The notes below the pieces were generated by a model. The model was given only the letters and a program-made list of their open reading frames with translations, was not told the origin of the DNA and searched no databases. Both the position numbers and the translations under genes were made by a program. A stretch of 15,791 bases of DNA from Eubacteriales bacterium (GTDB taxonomy: Bacteria > Bacillota_A > Clostridia > Christensenellales > Aristaeellaceae): the NCBI GenBank assembly GCA_030528845.1, contig JAUMYC010000037.1, forward strand, positions 1 through 15,791, given 5' to 3'. Positions 1 through 7,656 of the stretch are shown here, piece after piece. How positions within the stretch are numbered: position 1 is the first letter of the stretch; every line of letters begins with the position of its first letter.

Positions 1-523
1 GGTTCAGCAGCGTGGACAGCGCGATTACCGTGCGCTGCTTCATGCCGCCGGAAAGCTCGGACGGATAGGCGTTGAGCACGCGTTCGGGCAGGTTCAGGAA
101 TTCAAACTTTTCCTTTGCCATGTTCAGCATCTGCTCATGGCTCAGCTCCGGCCTGTGTTCGGAAAGGATATCGATCACAAAGCGGGAGATCTTGCGCGTC
201 TGGTTGAGCGCGTTCATGGCCGCCTGCGGGATGTAGGCGATCTCCGTGCCCAGATAGTTCTTGCGCAGCGTTTCATACGGTACCTTCATCAGGTCCGTAC
301 CGTTGAGGATCAGCTCGCCTGCGGAATAGTTCAGCGGCGGGAAATAAAAGCCCATGAGCGACAGCGCCAGAGTGGACTTGCCGCAGCCGGATTCGCCCGC
401 GATGCCGAGTACACGGCCTTCCTTCAGCTGAAGGTCGACCCCATCCACGGCAAATACTTTTTCCTTCAGACGAGTGCGGTAAAAGGTTTTCAGCGCTCGT
501 ACGTCGAGAATATTTTCTGCCAT
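1..523 (-). CDS. ABC transporter ATP-binding protein, DppD/OppD type (3' end outside window)
   Basis: Energises import by the two permeases encoded just upstream, acting at the cytoplasmic face of the membrane. The first 174 residues are present. They show Walker A GESGCGKS (residues 43-50), a Q-loop with YIPQAAMNALNQ (Gln100) and the ABC signature LSGGMKQR (157-164). Walker B and the H-loop lie beyond the left edge. The IPQAAMNALN stretch is typical of the DppD/OppD branch; the usual Pro after it is Gln here. The ATG at 523 has the ribosome binding site AGGAG lying inside the last codons of the preceding permease gene. Only four bases separate that gene's stop from this start, so the two are probably translationally coupled. 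A DppF-type partner probably follows outside the window. The family is certain; the substrate is inferred from the neighbours. Confidence 0.95.
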   Translation of the reverse strand, partial: MAENILDVRALKTFYRTRLKEKVFAVDGVDLQLKEGRVLGIAGESGCGKSTLALSLMGFYFPPLNYSAGELILNGTDLMKVPYETLRKNYLGTEIAYIPQAAMNALNQTRKISRFVIDILSEHRPELSHEQMLNMAKEKFEFLNLPERVLNAYPSELSGGMKQRTVIALSTLLN

Positions 524-527
524 GGTA

Positions 528-1997
528 TCAGCTCCTAATCTTGGGATTGAACACCTGGTCCATACCGGAGTTCATCAGATACAGTCCATACGTGATCATC
601 GCGATAGCGCAGGCGACCGGGATGAACAGCCACCAGCGGTTAAAGTTGATCGCTTCATATTCCATTGCCCAGTTCATCAGACGGCCGAGGGAGATGCCGG
701 TCGGGTCGCCCAAGCCGAGCAGAGCCAGCGTGGCTTCCTGACCGATGCCGCCGGCGACCTGCAGGATGAAGGCCATGACGATGTAGCTGGCCAGATACGG
801 CATGATCTCGGTCACGATGATGCGCGCAGTGGAATAGCCGGTGATACGCGCCATGTTGACGTGATCTCTGAAGCGCAGCGAGGTCGTCTGTGCGCGCACG
901 GCGCGGGCGGTCCACGGCCAGGCGATCAGGCCGATGATCACGCCCGTGATCCATGCTTCGCGGAACTGGCCCACGGCGATGGAGATCAGGATCAGGATGA
1001 CGGTGGAGGGGATGACGATAAAGGTGTTGGTGATCAGCGTGATGATATTGTCTACCATACCGCCGACAAAACCTGCCGTCAGGCCCAGCGCAAGGCCGAT
1101 GATCGTGGCGAGCACGCCGGCGATCAGGCCGACCATGAGCGAGGTGCGCGCGCCGTAGGCCATCTCAAGGAAGAGATCGCGCGAGAAGTTGTCGGTACCA
1201 AACCAGAACCTCTCGTTGGGCGCGGTGTTCTTGGGGATGAGGTAGGTCTTCTGGATCTTGGTGGAACCGGCCTGAGCGGCTGCGGCGTAGACAGAGCCGT
1301 TCACACGCTCAATGGCGACGGCGACATATTCGCCCAGCTTCGCATGCTGCGCAGCGAAGTCGTCGATCGCTTCAGCCAGCGCCTCGGCGTCGGACGCCTG
1401 CACGGCGGCGAGGATGTCCACCGTCTCTTCGGGGTTCAGGACCGTAAAGCCGTCGATCACAGCCTGCACGGCGGCGAAATCCGCACCGGCGGCGGTGAGC
1501 TCCTGCGCAAAGGCAGCGGCCGCTTCGCAATGCGCGATCACAGCTTCGCCTTCGACGATCGCTTCATCCACCTTGCCCTCTTCCAGCAGGGCGCGCATCA
1601 CATCGCGCTCCACATTGACAAGGGGATACTTACGGTTGGACTTGACCTGATCCAGCGCAGAGATCGCGTCGTCCGCCGGGTTCTTGGCCAGAGCCCCGGA
1701 AACGGCTTCGAGCGTCTCGTAAATATTATTTGCTGCATCTGCCAGGATAGGATCGTCATTGGCGTCCGCCAGTGCCTTGAGCTCCGCCATCTCCGTTTCG
1801 ATTGCGGCGTCATCTTCGGCAAGCAGCGCGGCATGAAGATCCTCGTATTCCGTATAATACGGGCTTTCTGCGCGGCTCTCCTTGGGATCTGCAGTAAAGA
1901 TCATGGGGATAAAGAGAGCATAGCACACGATGGTCAGAACCATGATTAGACCCACGACAAAGCGCGGGGAACGGAACATCGTCTTAATCGTCTGCAT
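528..1997 (-). CDS. ABC transporter permease, DppC/OppC type, with a large extracytoplasmic insertion
   Basis: One of the two membrane subunits of the importer, 489 residues, whereas DppC proteins usually have about 300. Residues 1-12 are basic and cytoplasmic, and TM1 spans about 13-35. An Ala/Glu/Asp-rich, predicted helical stretch of about 180-200 residues (about 45-245) follows. It comes before the family motif GTDNFSRD (267-274) and the remaining five membrane segments. The cytoplasmic EAA loop that docks on the ATPase lies around 364-406 (ARAVRAQTTSLRFRD then TGYSTARIIV). Because TM1 is followed by an outside loop in this family, the insertion should face the binding protein. The ATG start has the site AGAGGAG upstream and lies three bases after the DppB-type gene's stop. 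No frameshift is needed, so the insertion appears genuine. Family certain; the insertion's role is unknown. Confidence 0.94.
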   Translation of the reverse strand: MQTIKTMFRSPRFVVGLIMVLTIVCYALFIPMIFTADPKESRAESPYYTEYEDLHAALLAEDDAAIETEMAELKALADANDDPILADAANNIYETLEAVSGALAKNPADDAISALDQVKSNRKYPLVNVERDVMRALLEEGKVDEAIVEGEAVIAHCEAAAAFAQELTAAGADFAAVQAVIDGFTVLNPEETVDILAAVQASDAEALAEAIDDFAAQHAKLGEYVAVAIERVNGSVYAAAAQAGSTKIQKTYLIPKNTAPNERFWFGTDNFSRDLFLEMAYGARTSLMVGLIAGVLATIIGLALGLTAGFVGGMVDNIITLITNTFIVIPSTVILILISIAVGQFREAWITGVIIGLIAWPWTARAVRAQTTSLRFRDHVNMARITGYSTARIIVTEIMPYLASYIVMAFILQVAGGIGQEATLALLGLGDPTGISLGRLMNWAMEYEAINFNRWWLFIPVACAIAMITYGLYLMNSGMDQVFNPKIRS

Positions 1998-2000
1998 ACA

Positions 2001-3038
2001 TCAACTCTCCTCTGTGTGTGCACTGCGCACGCGGGGATCCAAAATACCGTAGACGAGTTCTACGAGGAAATTGGCGATCAGCACGGTAGACGAAATCATC
2101 AGCGTGCAGCCCGAGAGCAGTGTGTAGTCGATATTGCGGATGGACTGATACAGGAGCGAACCAATGCCCGGATAGGAGAATACGATCTCAACGATCAGGG
2201 CGCCGCCGACGCACGAACCGATGGAAAGCGCAAGACCGGTGACCTGCGGAAGAACAGCGTTGCGGAAGACGTAGCGCGTGATCTTCTTGTCGCGGATGCC
2301 CAGCAGCTTCGCATAGAGAACGTAGTCCGCGTTGAGCTCATACAGGGACATGGAGCGCATGCCGATCGCCTGACCGCCGATCATGACGATGACAGTGGAA
2401 AGGAAGGGCATCGTCCAGTGGTACAGCAGCGAGGAGAAGAACTCCCACGAGGGCAGCGTGATAAATCCGATATGAACGAAGGACGGGAGGATATTGGGCG
2501 AATAGGCGTTGCCCAGCGGGAACCACTGCGCCTGCATGCCCAGCACAAAGAGCAGAACAAAGGAAAGGATGAACGAAGGAATGGACGAGACGAGCAAGGA
2601 CACCGGGAACACGACCTTGTCATACACGCCCTTCTTATACGCCGCGACAGCGCCGAGCAGGTTGCCCAGCACCCAGCCCACGATGATGGAGGGCAGCTGG
2701 ATCGCCAGCGTATACGGGAGACGGGAGGCGATCAGAGAGGTAACGGTCGCCGGATAGAGCGTAAAGGAGCGGCCGAGGTCGCCCTGGAAAAGATTTTCCA
2801 CATAGCGGATGAACTGTCTCCACAGCGGGAGGTTCAGCCCGAAGGATTCCATAAACTCGTTATAGATCGCCATGTACTTGTTGGTATCCGTCATACCTGC
2901 TGCCATTTCGCCCAGGATCAACTGCACCGGGTTGCCCGGAATGAGCCTGGGAAGGAAGAAGTTGAGCAGCAACGCAATGACGAACGTGAAGAGATACCAG
3001 ATCAGTTTCCTGCCCAGGTACTTCAGGTAGCCTTTCAT
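2001..3038 (-). CDS. ABC transporter permease, DppB/OppB type
   Basis: The other membrane subunit of the importer, 345 residues, a normal length for DppB. TM1 lies at about 11-30 and is followed by PRLIPGNPVQ, the usual start of the external loop. The EAA loop is NADYVLYAKLLGIRDKKITRYVFRNAVLP (about 236-264), and the C-terminus has the conserved DPRVRSA. I chose the ATG at 3038 over an in-frame GTG at 3050. The GTG is itself part of the purine-rich ribosome binding site AGGGGGTG (3048-3055), which is well placed nine bases before the ATG. A starting GTG would have no site of its own. The gene sits 122 bases after the binding-protein gene, with a strong hairpin between them, and is followed three bases later by the DppC-type gene. 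The substrate is not shown by the permease itself. Confidence 0.95.
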   Translation of the reverse strand: MKGYLKYLGRKLIWYLFTFVIALLLNFFLPRLIPGNPVQLILGEMAAGMTDTNKYMAIYNEFMESFGLNLPLWRQFIRYVENLFQGDLGRSFTLYPATVTSLIASRLPYTLAIQLPSIIVGWVLGNLLGAVAAYKKGVYDKVVFPVSLLVSSIPSFILSFVLLFVLGMQAQWFPLGNAYSPNILPSFVHIGFITLPSWEFFSSLLYHWTMPFLSTVIVMIGGQAIGMRSMSLYELNADYVLYAKLLGIRDKKITRYVFRNAVLPQVTGLALSIGSCVGGALIVEIVFSYPGIGSLLYQSIRNIDYTLLSGCTLMISSTVLIANFLVELVYGILDPRVRSAHTEES

Positions 3039-3047
3039 GCGTGTCTT

Positions 3048-3055
3048 CACCCCCT
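3048..3055 (-). promoter_or_regulatory. Ribosome binding site deciding the DppB start
   Basis: On the minus strand this reads AGGGGGTG and lies nine bases before the ATG at 3038. It overlaps the alternative GTG start at 3050, which argues against that start. Confidence 0.7.
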
Positions 3056-3096
3056 ATTATTTTGCAGGGCGGCTGTTCAAAGCGTTCAGAACCGAA

Positions 3097-3124
3097 ATTG
3101 CCGGGAGCCGAAGCTCCCGGCAAT
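3097..3124 (-). promoter_or_regulatory. Intercistronic hairpin with UUCG tetraloop between binding protein and permease genes
   Basis: On the minus-strand transcript a perfect 12-bp stem (AUUGCCGGGAGC with GCUCCCGGCAAU) closes a C(UUCG)G tetraloop, one of the most stable RNA loops known. It lies 36 bases after the binding-protein stop and about 60 bases before the first permease start. It is followed only by UUCGGUUCUG and no real U-run, so it is a poor terminator. In binding-protein-dependent transport operons such structures commonly shield the upstream message from 3' exonucleases or attenuate read-through, giving more binding protein than permease. The structure is read directly; its role is inferred. 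Confidence 0.8.
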
Positions 3125-3160
3125 CACTCACCTAATCTTGAATATTGTCGATCTATTCGA

Positions 3161-4978
3161 TTATTCAACACCAGTGGCTTCGATCATGAACAGCTCCTTG
3201 TAGCCAGCCATATCGGTCAGGTTCAGCGGCGGAGTGAAGGTGCCATCATCAGCCGTCGCGAAGCCGGTCCAATACTTGGAGTAGGAGGTGTGGAAGTTCT
3301 GCGGACGATACATCAGCGGAACGGTGGGCAGAGTCTGCAGGTAGACGGTGTCGATCTCGGTGTAGATCTCGATCAGGGTCTCCATGTCGCTCACGGCAGC
3401 GGCTTCGTCGATCAGAGCATCGATCTCCGGATCAGAGAAGCGGCCATAGTTGCGGGGGGTGTACTCGCCTTCCGGAGCGGCAGTGTACAGTACGTTGTAC
3501 GCGATGTTCCAGGGGTTCGCGACGGATCCGCCGGGCTGCGGGGAGGCCATCAGGATGTCGAAGTTGCCATACTGCTGGTCGTTGGTGTAGACAGAAGCCT
3601 CGGGGAAGTAGGTCACGATGTTCAGGCCGATCTTCTGAGCGGATTCGCACAGGATCTCCAGGGAGGCGTTCCAGTCGGACCAGCCGTCCGGGCACTCGGC
3701 CTTCCATTCGATCTTGGTGCCGTCGGGCATCTCGCGCAGGCCGTCGCCGTCCACGTCGACGTAGCCGGCTTCGTCAAGCAGAGCATTGGCGGCAGCGATG
3801 TTGCCGTCCAGGTCAGTGGTATCCCAGCGCAGAGCCATGTACTCTTCGTTGGTGGTATCCAGATACTGGCCGTAGATGTAGGTGTTGAACAGGGAGGGCA
3901 CGATGTCCTCGGTGTAGCCGGACATGGCGTTGGTGCCGATGGCCTCATAGTCCAGAGACAGGGCGATCGCCTTGCGGACAGCGAAGTCATCCAGGCCCGG
4001 GCGGTTCAGGTTGAAGATGAGGGACGGCATGGAGTAGCCGAGGTGATAGGGAGCTTCGTCATAATAGGTCTTGACAAGGCTGTTGCCCTCTTCGTCGACC
4101 ATGTTCTCCATCAGGACCCAAACGGACTCCATGAACTGCTGGGCGTTGTCAACTTCGCCGTTCTGGAAGGCCAGGTTGCCGGCGGCGTTGTCAGCATACA
4201 GCATGTGAGCGAGATACTTCGGGGCCGGCAGCTTGCCGAACATGGATTCATCCTGTCCCCAATAGTTGTCATCGCGGATGTTCACGACGCGGGTGTCGTC
4301 ATAGTAGTAGGGCATGTAGGGGCCGGAAGCGGTGAGCCAGTGCTCGCCGGCATCGGTCACGCCAACGTAGTCCACTTCGAGGCTGTCGGTGAACAGCTCG
4401 GCAATGGCGACGCCGTCGTTGCCCTTGGCTTCAAAGATGGGGGCCCAAACGTGCTCCGGAACGATGCCGATGGAGGAGAGCAGCTGGGGCAGCTTGTAGA
4501 GGTTGTAGGGCTCCTCTACGATGGTGAAGCGGACGGTCAGGTCATCGACCTTCTCGACCTTCTCGACCCAAGTCCAGAAATCGGACCAGCCGACGGTGAC
4601 GAGCTTGGCGGATTCGAGGGTCCACACGACGTCGTCAGCAGTCAGGTCTTCGCCGTCATTCCAGTGGGCAGCTTCCTTGATCTTCACAACAGCGTTGTAT
4701 TCGTCTTCCCAGACGAGAGCGCCGTCGGCGAGGAGGGGTTCATTTTCGTTGGTGAGAACGTTGTACATATACAGCGACTCATAGATGACATGACGGGTGC
4801 CGCCGCTTGCCGGCCAGCCCTGGCCCGCAGTGTTGTAGATGTTGTAGCTGGTGGGCTTGCCCCACTGCTGACCGTTCTCGTAGAAGGTTTCGTTGCGCGG
4901 GATGGTCAGTTCCACTGCGAAAGCAGTAGAGGAGAGCATCAACGCCAGCGCCAGTACGAGGACCAACAACTTTTTCAT
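3161..4978 (-). CDS. Solute-binding protein of ABC importer, family 5 (SBP_bac_5), probably for oligosaccharides
   Basis: Extracellular receptor that delivers substrate to the permeases, 605 residues. Residues 1-21 form a signal peptide (MKKLLVLVLALALMLSS then TAFA) with a signal peptidase I site after Ala21. There is no lipobox cysteine. Family 5 landmarks are HWNDGEDLTADDVVW (105-119) and the calcium-loop-like DVDGDGLRE (408-416). Residues PDGWSDW (430-436), FPEASVYTND and the C-terminal SKYWTGF resemble, from memory, cello- and manno-oligosaccharide binding proteins of Thermotoga more than peptide binders. Glycoside hydrolase genes lie directly upstream. The ATG at 4978 is preferred over an upstream in-frame start at 5071, because it has AAGGAGG seven bases before it and begins the signal peptide. 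The 5071 position also lies upstream of the predicted transcript start. It is the first gene of its unit. Family certain; substrate class inferred. Confidence 0.93.
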   Translation of the reverse strand: MKKLLVLVLALALMLSSTAFAVELTIPRNETFYENGQQWGKPTSYNIYNTAGQGWPASGGTRHVIYESLYMYNVLTNENEPLLADGALVWEDEYNAVVKIKEAAHWNDGEDLTADDVVWTLESAKLVTVGWSDFWTWVEKVEKVDDLTVRFTIVEEPYNLYKLPQLLSSIGIVPEHVWAPIFEAKGNDGVAIAELFTDSLEVDYVGVTDAGEHWLTASGPYMPYYYDDTRVVNIRDDNYWGQDESMFGKLPAPKYLAHMLYADNAAGNLAFQNGEVDNAQQFMESVWVLMENMVDEEGNSLVKTYYDEAPYHLGYSMPSLIFNLNRPGLDDFAVRKAIALSLDYEAIGTNAMSGYTEDIVPSLFNTYIYGQYLDTTNEEYMALRWDTTDLDGNIAAANALLDEAGYVDVDGDGLREMPDGTKIEWKAECPDGWSDWNASLEILCESAQKIGLNIVTYFPEASVYTNDQQYGNFDILMASPQPGGSVANPWNIAYNVLYTAAPEGEYTPRNYGRFSDPEIDALIDEAAAVSDMETLIEIYTEIDTVYLQTLPTVPLMYRPQNFHTSYSKYWTGFATADDGTFTPPLNLTDMAGYKELFMIEATGVE

Positions 4979-4999
4979 GGTTCTTCCTCCTTCTTTTTT

Positions 5000-5049
5000 G
5001 AGTGAGATCATCACTCTTGTATCCACAGCTTTTCGCTGCGGTTTACAAG
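5000..5049 (-). promoter_or_regulatory. Structured 5' leader of the transporter mRNA
   Basis: The predicted leader of about 70 bases folds into two hairpins on the minus strand. The 5' one pairs CTTGTA (5049-5044) with TACAAG (5021-5016). It continues inside with CCGCAGC pairing GCTGTGG (one G-U) around a GAAAA loop, about 13 bp in all, and begins within a few bases of the predicted transcript start. The second pairs GAGTGA (5016-5011) with TCACTC (5005-5000), just before the AAGGAGG site; it shares one base, 5016, with the first. A 5'-terminal stem could protect the mRNA. The same dyad at +1 could instead be a repressor operator. The pairing is read directly; the function is not known. Confidence 0.55.
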
Positions 5050-5053
5050 GTTT

Positions 5054-5082
5054 ATAATACGTTAAAACCACCCGGTTGTCAA
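5054..5082 (-). promoter_or_regulatory. Sigma-A type promoter for the transporter operon
   Basis: On the minus strand there is a perfect -35 TTGACA (5082-5077), a 17-base spacer and the -10 TATTAT (5059-5054). Transcription would start near 5047 and give a leader of about 70 bases before the binding-protein ATG. It is the best promoter match in the window and fits a highly expressed binding-protein gene. Confidence 0.85.
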
Positions 5083-5117
5083 CACCGAATTAACAATCAG
5101 AAAACGGTCGGTTAACA
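5079..5117 (-). repeat. Three helically phased TGTTRA direct repeats at the transporter promoter
   Basis: On the minus strand TGTTAA starts at 5117 and 5095 and TGTTGA at 5084. The spacings are 22 and 11 bases, about two turns and one turn of the helix. The flanks are alike (TGTTAACCG, TGTTAATTCGG, TGTTGACAACCGG). The last copy contains most of the -35 box. Such phased direct repeats can be activator or regulator sites, but the element is short and AT-rich, so chance is possible. Confidence 0.35.
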
Positions 5118-5126
5118 GGATATAAT

Positions 5127-5344
5127 CCCACTTTTAGTCCGTGTTTTAAGGAAAAAATGAATAATCCCGCCCTAATGCGCCACTTTTTTGACATAATTAT
5201 AAATGTTACAGATCCATTAAATCATCCTGTCGCAGCGCAGATTTTCCGGAACAGACCGCCTCCTGTTTTTTGGGGTAGGATATACGCTGAAAATGCGCCC
5301 CGACGACAGCCTGTTTTTGGGGATCCTCCTCAAAACCGGATAAA
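5127..5344. other. Intergenic stretch with no gene seen
   Basis: This stretch is AT-richer than the genes around it. I see no ORF with family features. A 13-14 base near-repeat, CCTGTTTTTTGGGG (5262-5275) and CCTGTTTTTGGGG (5310-5322), lies 48 bases apart. A TATAAT occurs in minus-strand reading near 5200 without a matching -35 box. Nothing else could be assigned. Confidence 0.5.
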
Positions 5345-5387
5345 GAAAAGCAAGAGAACGCCCCCTCCTCCGGGCGGAGAAGGGGGC
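5345..5387 (-). terminator. Intrinsic terminator of the GH2-GH3 unit
   Basis: On the minus strand, seven bases after the GH3 stop, a 12-bp GC-rich stem (GCCCCCTTCTCC with GGAGGAGGGGGC, one G-U) closes a GCCC loop. A pyrimidine-rich tail, GTTCTCTTGCTTTTCTTT, follows. The U-run is interrupted, so it may be leaky. It separates the hydrolase unit from the transporter unit. Confidence 0.7.
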
Positions 5388-5393
5388 TCTTTC

Positions 5394-7598
5394 TTATGCG
5401 TGATATTTCTCGGTTCGTTCGTCGCGGATGCGGCCCGCCCAGTTCAGCCCGAAGCCGAAATCATAGACGCCGCCGCAGCTGTCGGTGTAGGGCGTCATGT
5501 CCAGAGGCCTGTCCTCGCAGTGCGCCTCGACGGTCTCCATATCGGCGGGGAGCTGCACGGGCAGAAGCGCGCTGGGCTCGGCCGCGCCGCTGACGAGGCT
5601 GAAGATCGCCTCCTGCTGCACGCCGAAATCCACGAGGATCGCGTCGGCCGCGGCCTCAAGCTCGGCCAGTACGCAGGGATTGTGCATGCGCACGACCACC
5701 ACCACCGGCTTCTCGGCCATCGCCTCGCGCGTTTTGAGCACGACGTCGAGGTCGCTCTCGTTGGCGGCGATGTTGGTCTTCCCGCGATAGGTGCGATCCG
5801 GGTTTTCCGTTTCGCGGATGTCCCCCTGCCCTATGCTGTGCTCGCGCGCGTTCACGGCGGTATAGGGGCGATACTGCAGCGAGATGGGCCGGTAGCCCTC
5901 CTGCGCGCTGTAGCAGTCCGTGATCGGGCTCTCGATAAACACGACGGCGAGGTCGGCCTCGTCGGGCGTTTCGGCCCAGTCAAAATACTTCTCCAGCACG
6001 CTGCGGTCTGCTCCGGGCAGCTCGCACGGCGGGATCACGTTGCGGAAAAAGCCCTTCCGCTGGCCGATGCTGCGCCCGGGCACATAGACCTTTTTCCTCC
6101 CGGAAACGGGCAGCACATTATCTTTGTTTTTGAGCATGACGACGGACCTGAGCTGCGCCTCGAAGCCGGCCTGCGCATGCTCCGCGCAGCCCACGACGGC
6201 CTGGCTTTCCTGCGGGTCGAGGTAAGGATTTTCAAACAGGCCGCAGCGGAAGGAATTGGTCAGCAGGCGCACGGCGCTTCTCTCAAAGCGCGCGCGCATG
6301 GCCTCTTCCCCATGCCTTTCGCAGCCGATGCGGTAGGCCTCCAGCACGGGCGCGATGGCGTTGTTCCCGCCGAACTGGTCCACGCCGTTTTCAAGGATCT
6401 TCAGATGCCGCTCGGCCTCGCTGAGCTCCTCCGCGCCGAAGCAGCGCCCGGCGAAGAAGGAATCCATCTCGCTCTTCGGGTCGCCGGTGATGCCCCAGTC
6501 GGTGCAGACCACGCCCTCAAAGCCGTATTTTTCGCGCAGCAAATCCTTAATGATATAGGAGCTGTAGCTGTTGCCCTCTGTGATGCCGTCCGGATGCATG
6601 TCCACCGTCACGGCGTAATAGGGCATCACGGAGGCGGCGCAGCCGGTGGGGCCGTTGAGGCGGAAGGCGCCCTCCAGGAAGGGGCGCATGTGCTCCTTCT
6701 GGCAGCCGCCCGGATGCACCGCGAATTTGCCGAAGGCATAGTGGGCGTCGCGCCCGGCCTCGCAGGGGCCGCCGCCGGGCCAGTGCTTGGCCATGGCCGC
6801 GACACTGAGCGCGCCCCAGCCGTCTGCGGAGGCGGGGTCGGTCTGCATGCCGTCGCAATAAGCCCTGCCCATATCCGTCACCAGCTGCGGGTGCGCGCCA
6901 AAGGTGTCCTCCACGCGCATCCAGCGCGGCTCCGTGCCCAGATCCACCTGCGGAGAGAGCGCGGTCGTCAGGCCCATGGCGCGGTATTCGCGGCTGATGA
7001 TCTGCGCGTAGCGCTCGCACAGCTGCGGGTCGAAGGTGGCCGCGATGCCCAGCCCTTCCGGCCATTTGCTCGTCTGCCCGCCGCCGCTTTTGTATTCCGC
7101 GCCGGCGGAGGAAGCGCCGTTGCGCGGGTCGGAGCTGGTGTTGACGGGGATGCCGTGCGGCAGGCGCTCCACGAAGGCCTGCATTTCATTGTTCCAGCCC
7201 GCCGCGGTCTGCGCGTCCTGCAGCCCCGCCGCCAGCACATAGCGCACGTGATCGCGCTCAAGGAAGATCTTCTGCTGGTCGGTCAGGTCGGTGGGCTGCG
7301 CGCCGCTCTCGGCGAGCGTTTTGCCGCCGTAGGTGCCGCCAAAGGGCGCGCCCGGCATGGCCGGCACCATCTGATGGCTCGAATAGAGCATCAGCCCGGC
7401 GATCTCCTCCACGCTCAGCCTTGCCGCCAGATCCTGCGCGCGCTCCTTTGCGCTCAGCCGCCAGTCCTCATAGGGCAAAAGCTCTCCCGTCCGCTCCAGA
7501 TCCTTGAAGTACAGTCCGTCCTGCTCGATGATCGGCACGTCCGCGCTGCCCAGCAGCGGGCCGTTGGGGTTGCGAATATACTTCACCTGTACCGCCAT
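5394..7598 (-). CDS. Glycoside hydrolase family 3 beta-glycosidase, cytoplasmic
   Basis: Predicted to release terminal sugars from beta-linked glycosides, 734 residues, two-domain GH3 layout. The N-terminal barrel has PQVDLGTEPRWMRVEDTFG (about 216-234), the substrate-contacting pair Lys271-His272 in KHWPGGGP, and the catalytic nucleophile Asp367 in GVVCTDWG. The C-terminal domain (about 480-734) has ESPITDCYSAQEGYRPISLQ and ends in YDFGFGLNW, matching the usual GH3 end motif. No signal peptide is present, so it should act on imported oligosaccharides. The ATG has GGAGGG eight bases upstream and follows the GH2 gene by 58 bases, hence a shared transcript. A D-x-H triad (Asp284, His286) lies close after the KHWPGGG motif. 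The exact sugar (glucose, xylose or other) cannot be read from the sequence. Confidence 0.93.
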   Translation of the reverse strand: MAVQVKYIRNPNGPLLGSADVPIIEQDGLYFKDLERTGELLPYEDWRLSAKERAQDLAARLSVEEIAGLMLYSSHQMVPAMPGAPFGGTYGGKTLAESGAQPTDLTDQQKIFLERDHVRYVLAAGLQDAQTAAGWNNEMQAFVERLPHGIPVNTSSDPRNGASSAGAEYKSGGGQTSKWPEGLGIAATFDPQLCERYAQIISREYRAMGLTTALSPQVDLGTEPRWMRVEDTFGAHPQLVTDMGRAYCDGMQTDPASADGWGALSVAAMAKHWPGGGPCEAGRDAHYAFGKFAVHPGGCQKEHMRPFLEGAFRLNGPTGCAASVMPYYAVTVDMHPDGITEGNSYSSYIIKDLLREKYGFEGVVCTDWGITGDPKSEMDSFFAGRCFGAEELSEAERHLKILENGVDQFGGNNAIAPVLEAYRIGCERHGEEAMRARFERSAVRLLTNSFRCGLFENPYLDPQESQAVVGCAEHAQAGFEAQLRSVVMLKNKDNVLPVSGRKKVYVPGRSIGQRKGFFRNVIPPCELPGADRSVLEKYFDWAETPDEADLAVVFIESPITDCYSAQEGYRPISLQYRPYTAVNAREHSIGQGDIRETENPDRTYRGKTNIAANESDLDVVLKTREAMAEKPVVVVVRMHNPCVLAELEAAADAILVDFGVQQEAIFSLVSGAAEPSALLPVQLPADMETVEAHCEDRPLDMTPYTDSCGGVYDFGFGLNWAGRIRDERTEKYHA

Positions 7599-7656
7599 GG
7601 TCTTTTCCCTCCGTATTCTATATTTTTCTATTGTTTCTCCTTGGCGTGCGTCACTG

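Noticed and set aside
522..1949. Long open frame on the plus strand opposite the DppC-type permease gene
   Set aside because: It is antisense to a clear permease with membrane helices and family motifs; its product has no recognisable family features. GC-rich codon bias produces such mirror frames.
5081..5118. Possible catabolite-repression (cre) site upstream of the transporter operon
   Set aside because: Only parts of the consensus are present (AAAACGG, CGGTTAACA) and the spacing does not fit a full cre site.
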